Source: Bosea beijingensis (GTDB lineage Bacteria > Pseudomonadota > Alphaproteobacteria > Rhizobiales > Beijerinckiaceae). From it: 64,000 nt of DNA. The stretch's first letter is position 1; each line of letters opens with the position of its first letter. Shown here piece by piece: positions 36,399 to 44,886 of the stretch. The DNA lies in NCBI RefSeq assembly GCF_030758975.1, contig NZ_CP132359.1:4956963-5020962 (forward strand), read 5' to 3'. The position numbers and the translations under genes were made by a program. The notes beneath the pieces were generated by a model. That model was not told where the DNA came from and did not search any database. It was given only the letters and a program-made list of their open reading frames with translations.

Positions 36399-36423
36399 GG
36401 AACACCGGTGTGCGGACCGAGTT
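36399..36423 (+). promoter_or_regulatory. EcfG-type promoter for the 36461 gene
   Basis: GGAAC (36399-36403), 17-base spacer, GTTT (36421-36424), 38 bp upstream of ATG 36461. Exact match. Forms a back-to-back pair with the minus-strand site. Confidence 0.8.
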
Positions 36424-36460
36424 TCTCCGACCGGCAGCTCAGATAAATAGGCAGCGGCAG

Positions 36461-37093
36461 ATGCGGCACCTCCTTCGCGATAACGGCCTCACGCTTGCAC
36501 TCTCCGCGATGTTCCTTGTCTCCCTGATAGGGATGGCCCTGACCGGGCATGCATCCCGCAACCAAGAACTTGTGGAACATGGTCAAGCTGCACTCGGATT
36601 GGGGGCCTACCTTTCCGGAGGCACGTTCCTCTCGGCCCTGTTCGAGAACTGGGAGAGCGAGTTCCTGCAGATGGCGGTTTACGTCGTCCTGACCGCAATG
36701 CTTTTCCAGCGGGGCTCGGCGGAGTCACGCGATCCGGACGACCCCGAGCGCGACGGAGACGAAGTTCCTTGGCGCGACCGCCATCCGATCCTCGCCTGGC
36801 TCTACGAACGATCGCTCGGCATCGCCCTCGCCGTTCTCTTTATAATTTCGTTCGTCCTCCACTGGTGGTTCAGCATGGTCGCTGCCAATCAAGAGGCGGC
36901 GCTTCATGGCCGGGCACCTCAGTCGGCGCTCGAATACCTCGGCGACTCCGAGCTTTGGTTCGAATCCTTCCAGAACTGGCAGTCGGAGTTTCTCTCGACG
37001 GCCATGCTGGTTGTATTGTCGATATTCCTACGGCACCGCGGCTCTCCCGAATCCAAACCGGCGGCCGCAGGCAATGACGAGACCGGCGCGTGA
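36461..37093 (+). CDS. Membrane protein, DUF6766-like
   Basis: 210 residues from ATG 36461. Four hydrophobic helices in two similar halves: each half has a GxxLS-type segment followed by FENWESEFLQMAVYVVLTAM or FQNWQSEFLSTAMLVVLSIF, so the protein is an internal duplication. Matches the pattern of DUF6766 proteins of Rhizobiales. Stress-promoter controlled. Function unknown. Confidence 0.8.
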   Translation: MRHLLRDNGLTLALSAMFLVSLIGMALTGHASRNQELVEHGQAALGLGAYLSGGTFLSALFENWESEFLQMAVYVVLTAMLFQRGSAESRDPDDPERDGDEVPWRDRHPILAWLYERSLGIALAVLFIISFVLHWWFSMVAANQEAALHGRAPQSALEYLGDSELWFESFQNWQSEFLSTAMLVVLSIFLRHRGSPESKPAAAGNDETGA

Positions 37094-37136
37094 GGGTGCG
37101 CCGGCAAACAGGAATGTGACCAGTGAAAGGCGAGCG

Positions 37137-38048
37137 ATGTCGGAAGCCCTCGACTGCCTGATCATCGGAGGCGGACCTGCGGGACTGACCGCGGCGATAT
37201 ATCTCGCGCGATTCCATCTGTCCGTGACCGTGATCGACGACGGCAACAGTCGCGCGCGTCAGATTCCGTGCACTCACAACCACGCCGGGTTTCCTGAAGG
37301 CATCGCAGGGGCCGACCTGCTAGACCGCATGCGTGACCAGGCGCTCAAATACGGAGCCCGCTTCCTCGATGGGCATGTCGACGAACTAGTGACAGGTCCC
37401 CTCGGGTTTGTCTGCCGCGGTCGCGAGGTGAGCGGCTCTGCCAGAACCGTGCTTCTCGCAACCGGGGTAACCAACAGGCGACCGGACATTCCCGAGGCCG
37501 TTCATGATGAAGCGCTGCGCACGGGCAGGCTGCGCTATTGCCCGGTGTGCGATGGCTATGAAGTGACGGATCAGAACGTCTGTGTCATCGGCCGCGGCGC
37601 GCGCGCCCTGACCGAAGCCATCTTCCTAAGATCCTTCACCGATCGGGTCACGCTGATCCTAGATCCGAACGCCGAGTTGACCGAGCAGGATTTTAGCAGG
37701 GTCGGCGCGGTCGGCATCGTGATAGTTCGCGGTCAACCGAGTGATTTTGTCCTCCACGAGACCGCGATACACGTCAGCGTAGGTCCGCGGCGGATGTCCT
37801 TCGATACTGTCTATCCCGCACTCGGCTCTGACATTCACTCGAAACTAGCGGCGGCCGTCGGCGCAGTATTGACTGACGAGGGGTGCATCAAGGTCGATGC
37901 CCACCAGCGCACCAATGTCCCGGGGTTGTACGCCGCCGGCGATGTCGTAGTCGGGCTGGACCAGATCAGCCACGCGATGGGCGAGGCCGGCGTCGCCGCA
38001 ACGACTATCCGCAATGACTTGGCTACGGCCAAGCCGATGCTGCGCTAA
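37137..38048 (+). CDS. Thioredoxin reductase-like FAD/NAD(P) oxidoreductase
   Basis: 303 residues from ATG 37137 with AAAGGCGAGCG upstream. FAD loop IGGGPAGLTAAIYLARF near residue 10, redox-active CPVC in RYCPVCDGYEV near 138, NAD(P) segment VIGRGARALTEAIFL and C-terminal GLYAAGDVVVGLDQ. Length and motifs fit the TrxB-like group; physiological partner unknown, since no thioredoxin gene is adjacent. Follows the 36461 gene by 43 bp and is probably cotranscribed. Confidence 0.9.
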   Translation: MSEALDCLIIGGGPAGLTAAIYLARFHLSVTVIDDGNSRARQIPCTHNHAGFPEGIAGADLLDRMRDQALKYGARFLDGHVDELVTGPLGFVCRGREVSGSARTVLLATGVTNRRPDIPEAVHDEALRTGRLRYCPVCDGYEVTDQNVCVIGRGARALTEAIFLRSFTDRVTLILDPNAELTEQDFSRVGAVGIVIVRGQPSDFVLHETAIHVSVGPRRMSFDTVYPALGSDIHSKLAAAVGAVLTDEGCIKVDAHQRTNVPGLYAAGDVVVGLDQISHAMGEAGVAATTIRNDLATAKPMLR

Positions 38049-38503
38049 TCGAACCGGTCGCGGTGGAGCCTCTCCGCAGTGAGCTCTTGAACGGCGCCCC
38101 TGCGCCTCCTCAAGAATGCCAGCGTTCCGACCGCGACGGCACCCGCGATTGCCCCAGCAACGGCCGGCGCCATCGTCCGCTTTGGCCGTATCAGAACCTT
38201 CGCGGTTCGCGCGATCGCCGGAGAGTCTTGCAGGCGCTGGTAGAGCGACGGCGACCGGGTTTGTGAGAGAACGTATCCGGCGACGATGAGGCCTACTGCG
38301 AATAGCAACAAACCACCAGCGACGATGAGGCTCGCCGTTATCGAGCCCCAGCGGAACATGAGCGCCGCATGAAGTGCACTAAGCGCGTATCCGGCCGCGA
38401 AGACCGCCAAAAGCCCGCTGGCAACCCAGAGGACATACACGATCAATTGGCGCTTGAGCGCCGCCGTCACTACAGAGACTAACCGGGCGACGAGGCCGCC
38501 CAT
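38045..38503 (-). CDS. Phage-holin-superfamily/YqjE-like membrane protein
   Basis: 152 residues with three hydrophobic helices (about residues 18-40, 52-80 and 110-128) and an Arg-rich C-terminus. Together with the DUF883-type gene three bases upstream it forms the usual pair (YqjD/YqjE-like) of membrane-anchored stress proteins. Transcribed from the promoter at 38805-38829. Confidence 0.75.
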   Translation of the reverse strand: MGGLVARLVSVVTAALKRQLIVYVLWVASGLLAVFAAGYALSALHAALMFRWGSITASLIVAGGLLLFAVGLIVAGYVLSQTRSPSLYQRLQDSPAIARTAKVLIRPKRTMAPAVAGAIAGAVAVGTLAFLRRRRGAVQELTAERLHRDRFD

Positions 38504-38506
38504 GGC

Positions 38507-38767
38507 CTATTTCGCCGCCCAGAAGCCGAAGATCACTCCGGCCGCCGCAGCCCAGGCAAGGGCGCGTAGCGGCTGGGCTCTGATTTCGGCCATCAGCAAG
38601 CTCTGCAGCTCGCTGACCTGTTCACCTGCTGCCTCCGTCATGCGATCCGTGTCGATGCCAACCGATTTAAGGTTTTCGGAAACTTCGCTCGCTGCGGCTT
38701 GGGCTGCCTGCATTTGCGAGCGCTTGCCATCGCCACCTGTCTGGCCGAATTCGTTCTCATCTGCCAT
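38507..38767 (-). CDS. ElaB/YqjD/DUF883-family membrane-anchored protein
   Basis: 86 residues: a charged helical N-terminal part and one C-terminal transmembrane helix (ALAWAAAAGVIFGFWAAK). This is the tail-anchored architecture of ElaB/YqjD proteins, which bind ribosomes in stationary-phase E. coli. First gene of the operon behind the 38805 promoter. Confidence 0.8.
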   Translation of the reverse strand: MADENEFGQTGGDGKRSQMQAAQAAASEVSENLKSVGIDTDRMTEAAGEQVSELQSLLMAEIRAQPLRALAWAAAAGVIFGFWAAK

Positions 38768-38804
38768 CGTGCGCTCCTAAAGCTTGCAGTTATGATGAGC
38801 TTTC

Positions 38805-38829
38805 AACGGGCACCTGCGCCAACGGTTCC
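38805..38829 (-). promoter_or_regulatory. EcfG-type promoter (minus) for DUF883/holin-like operon
   Basis: Minus-strand GGAAC (38829-38825), 17-base spacer, GTT (38807-38805), 38 bp before ATG 38767. Exact match. Confidence 0.8.
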
Positions 38830-38850
38830 TGGGTTTCCGCGTTCGCCGCA

Positions 38851-39960
38851 TCACCGTTGAGTGGACTGGTTTCTATCCGACCGGCGGTCGCCACCGGACT
38901 TGTTGTCAGCAGCGTCTGCGCCGCGAAGCCCGATTGGTCGCGGTGAGCCTTTGGTGGTGTCGCGGAGGGTCTGACGCTCGGCTTCAGAATTCAGTTCGGC
39001 ACCGACCAAAATGATCGTCGCTGACAACCACATCCACATTAGGAGAGCGATCACGGCGCCAAGCGCGCCGTACGTTTTGTTGTAATCCTCGAAGCTGGCG
39101 ACATACCAAGAGAACAGAACCGATCCGAGCAACCACGCGACGCTTGCGAAAATTGCTCCGGGGCTGACCCATTTCCATTGGGCATCGTCACGGCTCGGCC
39201 CGAAGCGGTACAGCGCCGCTAGCCCGATCATCATGATGGCGACCAAGACGGGCCACCGGCCGAGCCATATCAGCCATTCCGCGACGCCTCCAAGGTAGAG
39301 GTAATCAAGGACGACAGGGATGGCGGCCACCGCGCCGATTGCAAGCACGGCGAACACAAGAATGCCGAGCGTGAAAACGAGCGAGGTCAGGTTTAGTCGG
39401 ATGAAGCTGCGCTTCTCCTCTTCGCCATAGGCGACGTTGAGCGCGTCGAAGACAGCTTTCACTCCTGCATTCGCACTCCACGCCGATAGCCCTAGACCGA
39501 TGACGAAAGCGAAGCCGAGCTTGGTCTCGTTTCCCGTCGAGATGCGCATGATCTGATCGCGCACGACCTCGATCGCGCCACCAGGAAGCATGCCGTCTGC
39601 TGCCGAGAGCTGCTCAGCGACTGTTCCCGGATCGGCTACCAGACCGTACAGCGATACGAAGGCCGCAATCGCTGGGAAAATCGCAAGCAGCCCGTAGAAG
39701 GTCACACCGGCCGCGACCGCGAGCACCCTGTCCCTGCCGACTTCGCCATATGTCCGCAAGAAGATATCGCGCCAGCCCGACGAGGGGATTTCGGTAGGCG
39801 CGTCGGCATCAGCTCCATCAGTAGCGGCGGAGCTGACACGCCCGGTGCCTGTGCGAGGACGGTCCGCGAGGAGCGAGTACAGCTGTACGGCCGCTAGCGA
39901 TGCCGCCAAACCGGCCAGGGCCGAGAACGACGCCTGCTTAACAAGAAATGGAATGCGCAC
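38851..39960 (-). CDS. YihY/virulence factor BrkB-family membrane protein
   Basis: 369 residues. The YihY core starts near residue 70 (RVLAVAAGVTFYGLLAIFPA) and holds about six helices with ALYRFGPSRDDAQWKWVSPG near 255 and LMWMWLSATIILVGAELNSE near 315. An extra N-terminal helix and hydrophilic linker precede it. A possible promoter with one mismatch (minus-strand GCAAC-N18-GTT) lies at 39983-40008. Confidence 0.9.
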   Translation of the reverse strand: MRIPFLVKQASFSALAGLAASLAAVQLYSLLADRPRTGTGRVSSAATDGADADAPTEIPSSGWRDIFLRTYGEVGRDRVLAVAAGVTFYGLLAIFPAIAAFVSLYGLVADPGTVAEQLSAADGMLPGGAIEVVRDQIMRISTGNETKLGFAFVIGLGLSAWSANAGVKAVFDALNVAYGEEEKRSFIRLNLTSLVFTLGILVFAVLAIGAVAAIPVVLDYLYLGGVAEWLIWLGRWPVLVAIMMIGLAALYRFGPSRDDAQWKWVSPGAIFASVAWLLGSVLFSWYVASFEDYNKTYGALGAVIALLMWMWLSATIILVGAELNSEAERQTLRDTTKGSPRPIGLRGADAADNKSGGDRRSDRNQSTQR

Positions 39961-40258
39961 GTGCCTCGCCCCAAAGATCTGTAACCCGGGGCGCGCGGGA
40001 AAGGTTGCAGGAAGGAATGCGAAGAGTCGCGCAGTTCCAGCCGCGACGATCAGCGCAGCAGCTGCGACGGCTCACCCTGCTCGGGCCAGTTCGCTTTGTG
40101 CCCGCGTAGCTAGACCGTTTGTGGCAATCCAGCAGGTGTTCGGCACGCCCAAAGCCTGCGGCATCGCGATCGACTATTCGGGTGTCTTCCTAGCCGCCGC
40201 CTTTAGCGCTGGCCTAATCGCCAAGCTGATCGCGATCATAGATGTGCAGGAGGCACCT
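39961..40258. other. Intergenic region without a supported gene
   Basis: 298 bp between the YihY gene start and the broken DUF892 gene. It contains only the weak EcfG-like site for YihY (39983-40008) and the ribosome-binding site AGGAGG at 40248-40253 for the next gene. Confidence 0.6.
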
Positions 40259-40741
40259 ATGGCGACCGAGCTCAAGACCCTGGACGACCTGTTTATTACG
40301 CCGAAAAGCAGATCCTGAAGGCGCTCCCGAAGATGGCGAAAGCCGCGACTTCGCCCGAGGTGAGGAAGGCCTTCGAGATGCATCGCGACGAAACGGAGGC
40401 CATGTCGAGCGGCTGACCAAAGTGTTCGAAATCGTCGGGAAGGCGCCGCGCGCCAAGATCTGCGATGCCATCCTGGGCATCATCGAGGAAGGCAAGAGCA
40501 TCATGGACGAGTTCGAGGCAGCACCCGCCTTGGGCGCGGGCCTCGTCGCCGCCGCGCAAGCGGTCGAGCATTATGAGCACGCTATGGTACATTGAAGGCG
40601 TGGGCGCAGCAGCTCGGCCCGAAGGATGCCGTTGCCCTGCTATATCAGACGCTGGCGGAGCAAACCAAGACGGACAAGCTGCTGTCGCAGATCGGAACGG
40701 CTTCAGCCAATAGCAAGGCTCAGGCCAAGAGCGCTGCCTAA
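40259..40741 (+). pseudogene. Broken DUF892 (YciE/YciF-like ferritin-fold) gene
   Basis: Starts ATELKTLDDLF after AGGAGG, then loses about 26 bp (HDTLKDV region), resumes YYAEKQILKALPKMAKAATS in another frame, loses one base at TEG-Q-IERL (near 40403), and loses about four bases after VEHYE (near 40581) before LKAWAQQLGPKDA and the end at TAA 40739. Comparison with the intact paralogue at 52278-52781 fixes each lesion. Not translatable as one protein. Confidence 0.85.
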
Positions 40742-40863
40742 CGAATACGCCGTAATCCCTAGATGAGCTGACTTCGCTTGAGCCCGCGTGGCGGGCAGGA
40801 ATGTCTTTCGAATCGGCGCACGGCAGGACCAATCCCGGTGCGCTTAAGGGTAGCTTGATACCG

Positions 40864-41091
40864 TTATCCCGACTTAGACCCTTCATCGTCCCGGTCCCGC
40901 CCATGCCCATTGCCCGGCGTAGCGTCGCCGTCGCCGGATAGGACGACAGGGTTCGCGCTTACAAGGCCGCCGGCATTCGGTTCGGCCTGAGATGCCGCAT
41001 ACTGGCCAGCGGCGTCTTTCTTCGCCGGCTCGCGCGATCGGATGTCCGCCTCTTGCTCGGGCGTCATTGGGTTTCCGTTTCCATGCCTCAT
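40864..41091 (-). CDS. Small hydrophilic hypothetical protein
   Basis: 75 residues, Gly/Asp/Ala-rich, no membrane segment. Preceded by GAAGAGGG about 10 bases before ATG 41091 and located 14 bp after the 41106-41354 gene on the same strand, so likely in the same stress operon. Not recognised; may be intrinsically disordered. Confidence 0.5.
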   Translation of the reverse strand: MRHGNGNPMTPEQEADIRSREPAKKDAAGQYAASQAEPNAGGLVSANPVVLSGDGDATPGNGHGRDRDDEGSKSG

Positions 41092-41105
41092 GGCGCACCC
41101 TCTTC

Positions 41106-41354
41106 TTACTTGTCACGCTTAGCGGCGTCTCGAGTCCGATCAGGAAGCGTATCGACTGCCTCGTCGGCGCCTTGGTCCTCATGCAGGACGCCCTCACGAA
41201 GGACCTTCGTCGCAGCATCGGCTTTTCTCTTCGGATCGGTTGGAATGGCCTTGGTTTCGTCCGTGGCGTGAAGGCCAATATCTTTGGGCTTCTGCCCGTG
41301 GTTGCGGGCACTGGCTGCAAAGGTCGCGAGAGCCTCAGGCTGGTCTTTCCCCAT
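41106..41354 (-). CDS. Small hypothetical stress protein
   Basis: 82 residues from ATG 41354; AGGAG at the proper distance and the promoter at 41379-41403 both support this start rather than one at 41408. Composition is charged (KPKDIGLHATDETKAIPTDP). No known domain recognised. Confidence 0.6.
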   Translation of the reverse strand: MGKDQPEALATFAASARNHGQKPKDIGLHATDETKAIPTDPKRKADAATKVLREGVLHEDQGADEAVDTLPDRTRDAAKRDK

Positions 41355-41378
41355 GGCGGATTCTCCTGTTTGGCTCGC

Positions 41379-41403
41379 AACCACGTAGATGTGCTGTTGT
41401 TCC
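41379..41403 (-). promoter_or_regulatory. EcfG-type promoter (minus) for 41354-40864 operon
   Basis: Minus-strand GGAAC (41403-41399), 17-base spacer, GTT (41381-41379), 25 bp upstream of ATG 41354. Exact match; its position decides the start of the downstream gene. Confidence 0.8.
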
Positions 41404-41531
41404 TCCATCGCCGCCCCTAAAGCACCAGGTCGGCTCGATCAATCAGCTTGCGCCTGGTATGATAGAGCATTCCTAAGCCATACCAAGCGCGTGGGAGCCC
41501 ACCACCTGAGCGTAAGCAAGAGGTGCCTCGC

Positions 41532-41948
41532 TCAGTCGAGCAATCGAAACGGGACGAGCCTCGAAAGCGCGGGTTCGGCGTGGAAATAGTTGATTGACCG
41601 AATCAGCCCCGGTCCGGGTAGCCGACCAAGCCATCTAAACTGTATCAGGACCACTTGATTTCGGCGAACGTCGGCACTGTTTTCAAAGGTTCGCCGGTGG
41701 CGACGCGATGCCCGGAAATAATCAGGTTTCGGGCTCATCCCTAGCAGTAGATCATGTTTTACTCCGAAAACCGCGCTATTCCGTCTCGCTTCTGCGGCGG
41801 CTTCCGAAGTTGCCATTTCGCGCAGCTCTTCGGAGGTGTGTTTCTCCGCAAGCTCGCGAGCCTTGCCGCCGAGTGAAACGTCGCGATCGCGTCCGGCTAG
41901 GGCCGCCGCAGCCACGGACCGCTCCTCAATTCCCGGTCGCTCCGCCAT
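41532..41948 (-). CDS. Hypothetical protein, C-terminal half doubtful
   Basis: 138 residues from ATG 41948, with GGAGG eight bases upstream. The first 65 residues (AERPGIEERSVAAAALAGRD, then LAEKHTSEELREMATSEAAA) look like a charged small bacterial stress protein; the rest has unusual composition and may be read in a shifted frame. Not recognised. Confidence 0.5.
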   Translation of the reverse strand: MAERPGIEERSVAAAALAGRDRDVSLGGKARELAEKHTSEELREMATSEAAAEARRNSAVFGVKHDLLLGMSPKPDYFRASRRHRRTFENSADVRRNQVVLIQFRWLGRLPGPGLIRSINYFHAEPALSRLVPFRLLD

Positions 41949-42037
41949 GGCGATCCTCCGAGTAAGCTCGTGTTTTAGGATCGAAACCCGCGGACGGCGG
42001 GCAGGCCGCCCCAGCAACGCGCGGCGGCCGTCGCAGA

Positions 42038-42334
42038 TTATTTCCGCCCGCCTTTCCTGCCAGCATCGGAGGCGCGTTCACGGTCATTGGCGAAGTTGCC
42101 GGAGCCGCCGCGCTCGCCACCCCGCTGGCCACGGTCACCGCTGCTGGCCTGCTGCTGATTGTTGCCGCCGTGGCTGTTCTCGCCACCCTTCCGTCCCGCC
42201 TCAGCAGCGAGGGCGTGATCCTGGGAGAAGCTGCGCTTCTCGGCAGGTACGCTCTGGCCGCCCTTGGAGGCGATATCGCGCTGATTGTCGTCGTCCATGG
42301 AGTCAAAGCCGCGCTTGTCATTATTGTTTGCCAT
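42038..42334 (-). CDS. KGG-motif stress-induced protein (YciG/Con-10-like)
   Basis: 98 residues, hydrophilic. Repeats of the stress_KGG type are visible: DIASKGGQSVPAEKRSFSQD and two AGRKGG copies. Clear GGAGG before ATG 42334. Such proteins are desiccation- and stress-induced. A weak EcfG-like site (CGAAC-N16-GTT, minus strand) lies at 42388-42411. Confidence 0.85.
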   Translation of the reverse strand: MANNNDKRGFDSMDDDNQRDIASKGGQSVPAEKRSFSQDHALAAEAGRKGGENSHGGNNQQQASSGDRGQRGGERGGSGNFANDRERASDAGRKGGRK

Positions 42335-42465
42335 GGCAAACCTCCGTTCGCTCTATTTCAGGAATGAACCCGAGGGCTCGTCAATCGAACGGCGGGGAGA
42401 AGAGCAGTTCGAGTTCTCTAACTTCGGTGCGCTTCCGCACCGTCCGATGCCGGTTTCAACTTTCG

Positions 42466-42490
42466 GGAACTCCAGCCATCGAGGCTCGTT
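42466..42490 (+). promoter_or_regulatory. EcfG-type promoter for the DUF982 gene
   Basis: GGAAC (42466-42470), 17-base spacer, GTT (42488-42490), 37 bp before ATG 42527. Exact match. Confidence 0.8.
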
Positions 42491-42526
42491 AGCACCGCGG
42501 CCGCCGTGTAGTTGGAGGAACTGGCA

Positions 42527-42835
42527 ATGGCAATTGCGGAACGTTTCGAACAGCCCGTTATCATTTTGACAGGCCTCGGCCATCCCACGACCGTTTCGTC
42601 CAGCATGGAAGCCTACATGTTTCTGGCCGACTGGCGCGTTTGCAAACAGGACGCCTCCCATCGGTTCGTCATGGAGACCTGCCTGGCATCCATCCGCGGC
42701 GACGGAGATCTCCGTCTGGCGCGCGCGCTCTTCGCTTCTTGGTGCGACCAGAACGACATCCTTGCCCCAGCCTTGCTGGAAGTCCCCCGCCAGCAAACGG
42801 CAGGCTCGGGCAATCGGCTGGCAGTGACGGCGTAG
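42527..42835 (+). CDS. DUF982-family protein
   Basis: 102 residues from ATG 42527 (TTGGAGGAACTGGCA upstream). The pattern FEQPVIILTGLGHPTTVSSS, then AYMFLADWRV and ARALFASWCDQNDI, is that of DUF982, common in Rhizobiales. Function unknown. Followed 19 bp later by the DUF2934 gene, probably cotranscribed. Confidence 0.8.
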   Translation: MAIAERFEQPVIILTGLGHPTTVSSSMEAYMFLADWRVCKQDASHRFVMETCLASIRGDGDLRLARALFASWCDQNDILAPALLEVPRQQTAGSGNRLAVTA

Positions 42836-42854
42836 GACGGATTCGGAGCAAGAA

Positions 42855-43172
42855 ATGACTGACGAGCGCGACCGAGAAGCCCAACTGCGCACTATTGCTT
42901 ACGAGCTATGGGAAGGTGACGGTCGGCCTTTAGGTGCCGAACTCCGCCATTGGGATGCGGCACGGGAAATCCTCGCTAAGCGTGAGTTGGCAGCTTCGAG
43001 CGACGACCCGACGCTAATGCCCGGGCCAGCGGTTGCGCGTGGGTATGAAGCTTTCGCCGGGCCTGAGGCGGGCGAGCCCCCATTCTCAATCGAAGGGCAG
43101 GCGGTCGCCCCCGCGTTGAGCGATCGGAACGGCCCGGTTAAAGCTCCGCGGCGCCGCAGCAAACCCGCGTGA
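42855..43172 (+). CDS. DUF2934-type protein
   Basis: 105 residues with GGAGC upstream. The start REAQLRTIAYELWEGDGRP and HWDAAREIL match DUF2934 (typical pattern: IRxRAYxLWExxGxPxGxxxxHWxxA). A disordered, Pro-rich tail follows. Function unknown. Confidence 0.8.
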   Translation: MTDERDREAQLRTIAYELWEGDGRPLGAELRHWDAAREILAKRELAASSDDPTLMPGPAVARGYEAFAGPEAGEPPFSIEGQAVAPALSDRNGPVKAPRRRSKPA

Positions 43173-43253
43173 CGGACCTTCCTCAATGCATACGGCGTAG
43201 CTGCAGTGGCCAAAGGTCAGCGAGTTCGAAGCTCGCTAATGAACATAGCGCCA

Positions 43254-43279
43254 GGAACCTTCGTGAAATTCTGAGCGTT
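43254..43279 (+). promoter_or_regulatory. EcfG-type promoter upstream of a possible micro-gene
   Basis: GGAAC (43254-43258), 18-base spacer, GTT (43277-43279). No normal start codon follows closely; a 20-residue hydrophobic reading frame (LLWLVGVPIPIIILLWFFMR) runs at 43313-43375. Confidence 0.55.
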
Positions 43280-43448
43280 GCCTTGGTACCGTTCATAAGG
43301 GCGTTCCATCCTTCTGTGGCTCGTCGGCGTGCCGATCCCGATCATCATCCTCCTTTGGTTCTTCATGCGGTAGTGGCTGTGCTCAAGCGAGCGCTAAAGG
43401 CTCGTATTGGCCACGCCTTGTATGCCTGCGGTCATCCCGAGCGACCTG

Positions 43449-43741
43449 ATGTCAGACAATAGCGAAGAAAAGTGGACGGGCGGCGACCCTGAGGGTTTGG
43501 TTGTCCGCTTGCTTGAGATCATCGCAGCGGAAGGTGTGATCAAACCCGAGTTTTTGGATTCGCATGCGAAGGCGACGAGATCGGGTTCACGATCGACGAC
43601 CTCACATTGATCGGCAATGCGGTCGAACGCGAGTTTGATTGCGACATGATGCCGGACGAAGCGATGCAGCAATGCCGAACCATCCGGGAACTCGTGCTGT
43701 TGATGGGCCGACGGATTCGAAGCTCAGGGGCCGGCGAATGA
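43449..43741 (+). pseudogene. Small acidic protein gene with one-base frameshift
   Basis: Frame 1 encodes DNSEEKWTGGDPEGLVVRLL and continues to KPEF at about 43553; the continuing coding pattern FACEGDEIGFTIDDLTLIGN lies in another frame and ends at TGA 43739. The shift falls at the five-T run 43552-43556, where one more T would join them. The join gives a 97-residue protein that resembles an acyl carrier-type helical domain, but no DSL serine motif is visible. Either a real frameshift or a homopolymer error. Confidence 0.55.
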
Positions 43742-43886
43742 TCGTCAAGTGTCGCGAAAACCGATGTCGGATGAAAAATTCGCGCTCTGCTCGCAGTGCG
43801 GAGGCGGCTAAGCGACATTAGACCTACCACTGGTTACATCGCGAGACTCGCCTAACGCCCAGCAGCCGTGAGTTCCGATTCATTTT

Positions 43887-43912
43887 GGAACTTAACGACA
43901 GCGGGAGGTGTT
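43887..43912 (+). promoter_or_regulatory. EcfG-type promoter for the 43939 gene
   Basis: GGAAC (43887-43891), 18-base spacer, GTT (43910-43912), 27 bp upstream of ATG 43939. Exact match. Confidence 0.78.
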
Positions 43913-43938
43913 GCGGGGCGATATCAGAGGAGGAATCC

Positions 43939-44448
43939 ATGACGACCAAAGAGGACCGACTGCTTCAGTGGCTTCGCGACGCTCACGCTATGGAGAAGCA
44001 AGCGGAGGCCATGCTGTCAGCGCAGGCCAGCCGTATCGTTAGCTACCCCGAGCTGAAGCAGAAGATAGAGGAGCATCTGGCTGAGACTCGGCGGCAAGCG
44101 GATATGCTTCAGTCCTGCATCGAGCGACGCGGCGGTGACATCTCGACCCTCAAGGACCTGATGGGCCGGTTCGCCGCGATGGGCCAAGGGCTCGGCGGCG
44201 CCGTCATGGATGACGAGGTCATTAAGGGCTCGATGGCGAGCTACACGTTCGAGCACATGGAGATTGCGGCCTACGAGGTTCTCATCGCGACAGCTGAGGC
44301 CTGCGGAGACGTAGAGACGGTCGCCGTTTGCCAGCGCATCCTCAACGAGGAAACCGCAATGGCAACGTGGCTCGGCGAGAACCTCGGGCCAGTCACCCAG
44401 AGGTTCCTTTCCCTTGATGAGCGCGACGATGCTAGCGCTAAACGCTGA
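43939..44448 (+). CDS. DUF892 ferritin-like protein
   Basis: 169 residues from ATG 43939 (AGAGGAGGAATCC upstream). Four-helix pattern with AHAMEKQAEAMLSAQASRI near residue 14, EEHLAETRRQADML near 44 and FEHMEIAAYEVLI near 108; Glu and His residues match the metal-binding helices of the YciF/DUF892 ferritin-fold family. Probable stress-induced iron-binding or redox protein. Divergent in sequence from the 52278 member. Confidence 0.85.
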   Translation: MTTKEDRLLQWLRDAHAMEKQAEAMLSAQASRIVSYPELKQKIEEHLAETRRQADMLQSCIERRGGDISTLKDLMGRFAAMGQGLGGAVMDDEVIKGSMASYTFEHMEIAAYEVLIATAEACGDVETVAVCQRILNEETAMATWLGENLGPVTQRFLSLDERDDASAKR

Positions 44449-44480
44449 TGTCCGCGCTGCGAGCGGCAGGAGGCGGAGCG

Positions 44481-44630
44481 ATGCAGCAATGGCTGAGCTG
44501 CGGCAACAGACGAGCGCGGGATGAAGCAATCCGGCGCCTTGGTAGAACCGGGCGAACGGCCGCGCAGACCGATGCTCTGTGGCGGATCATCGAAGCGTAT
44601 AATGAGGCGGCCCGCCTGTTACAAGCGTAG
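44481..44630 (+). CDS. Very small hypothetical protein
   Basis: 49 residues, basic; GCAGGAGGCGGAGCG precedes ATG 44481. No homology recognised. Lies between the DUF892 gene and a good terminator, so expression with it is plausible. Confidence 0.4.
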   Translation: MQQWLSCGNRRARDEAIRRLGRTGRTAAQTDALWRIIEAYNEAARLLQA

Positions 44631-44756
44631 GGCCGTCAATGACAATTTCTTGCCCGCCCCGACTGGCGGCGGCTGGGGAAGCGATTACTTCGACTGACGA
44701 CCAAGCTTGCCGGGTTGAGCCCGTCGCTGCCCAGCGTGCGTTCGCCCAGGTGAGAG

Positions 44757-44789
44757 GCCCGGCCCGCTTAGCGGCGCCGGGCTTTTCTT
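44757..44789 (+). terminator. Intrinsic terminator
   Basis: Stem GCCCGGC (44757-44763) pairs with GCCGGGC (44776-44782), with an inner CCGC/GCGG extension, followed by TTTTCTT. Ends the 43939-44630 unit. Confidence 0.75.
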
Positions 44790-44886
44790 ACGGTGGCCCA
44801 ACTTTCCGAGCCGTTCGCCAGTCAAACTCAGGCGAGCGCAATCTGGAACTCGGGGCCTACGGCGCCTGGAGGGGCGCCAGCGTCCA

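Noticed and set aside
42388..42411. CGAAC-N16-GTT (minus strand) as promoter of the KGG gene
   Set aside because: Both the -35 and the spacer deviate; mentioned with the gene but not called as a separate site.
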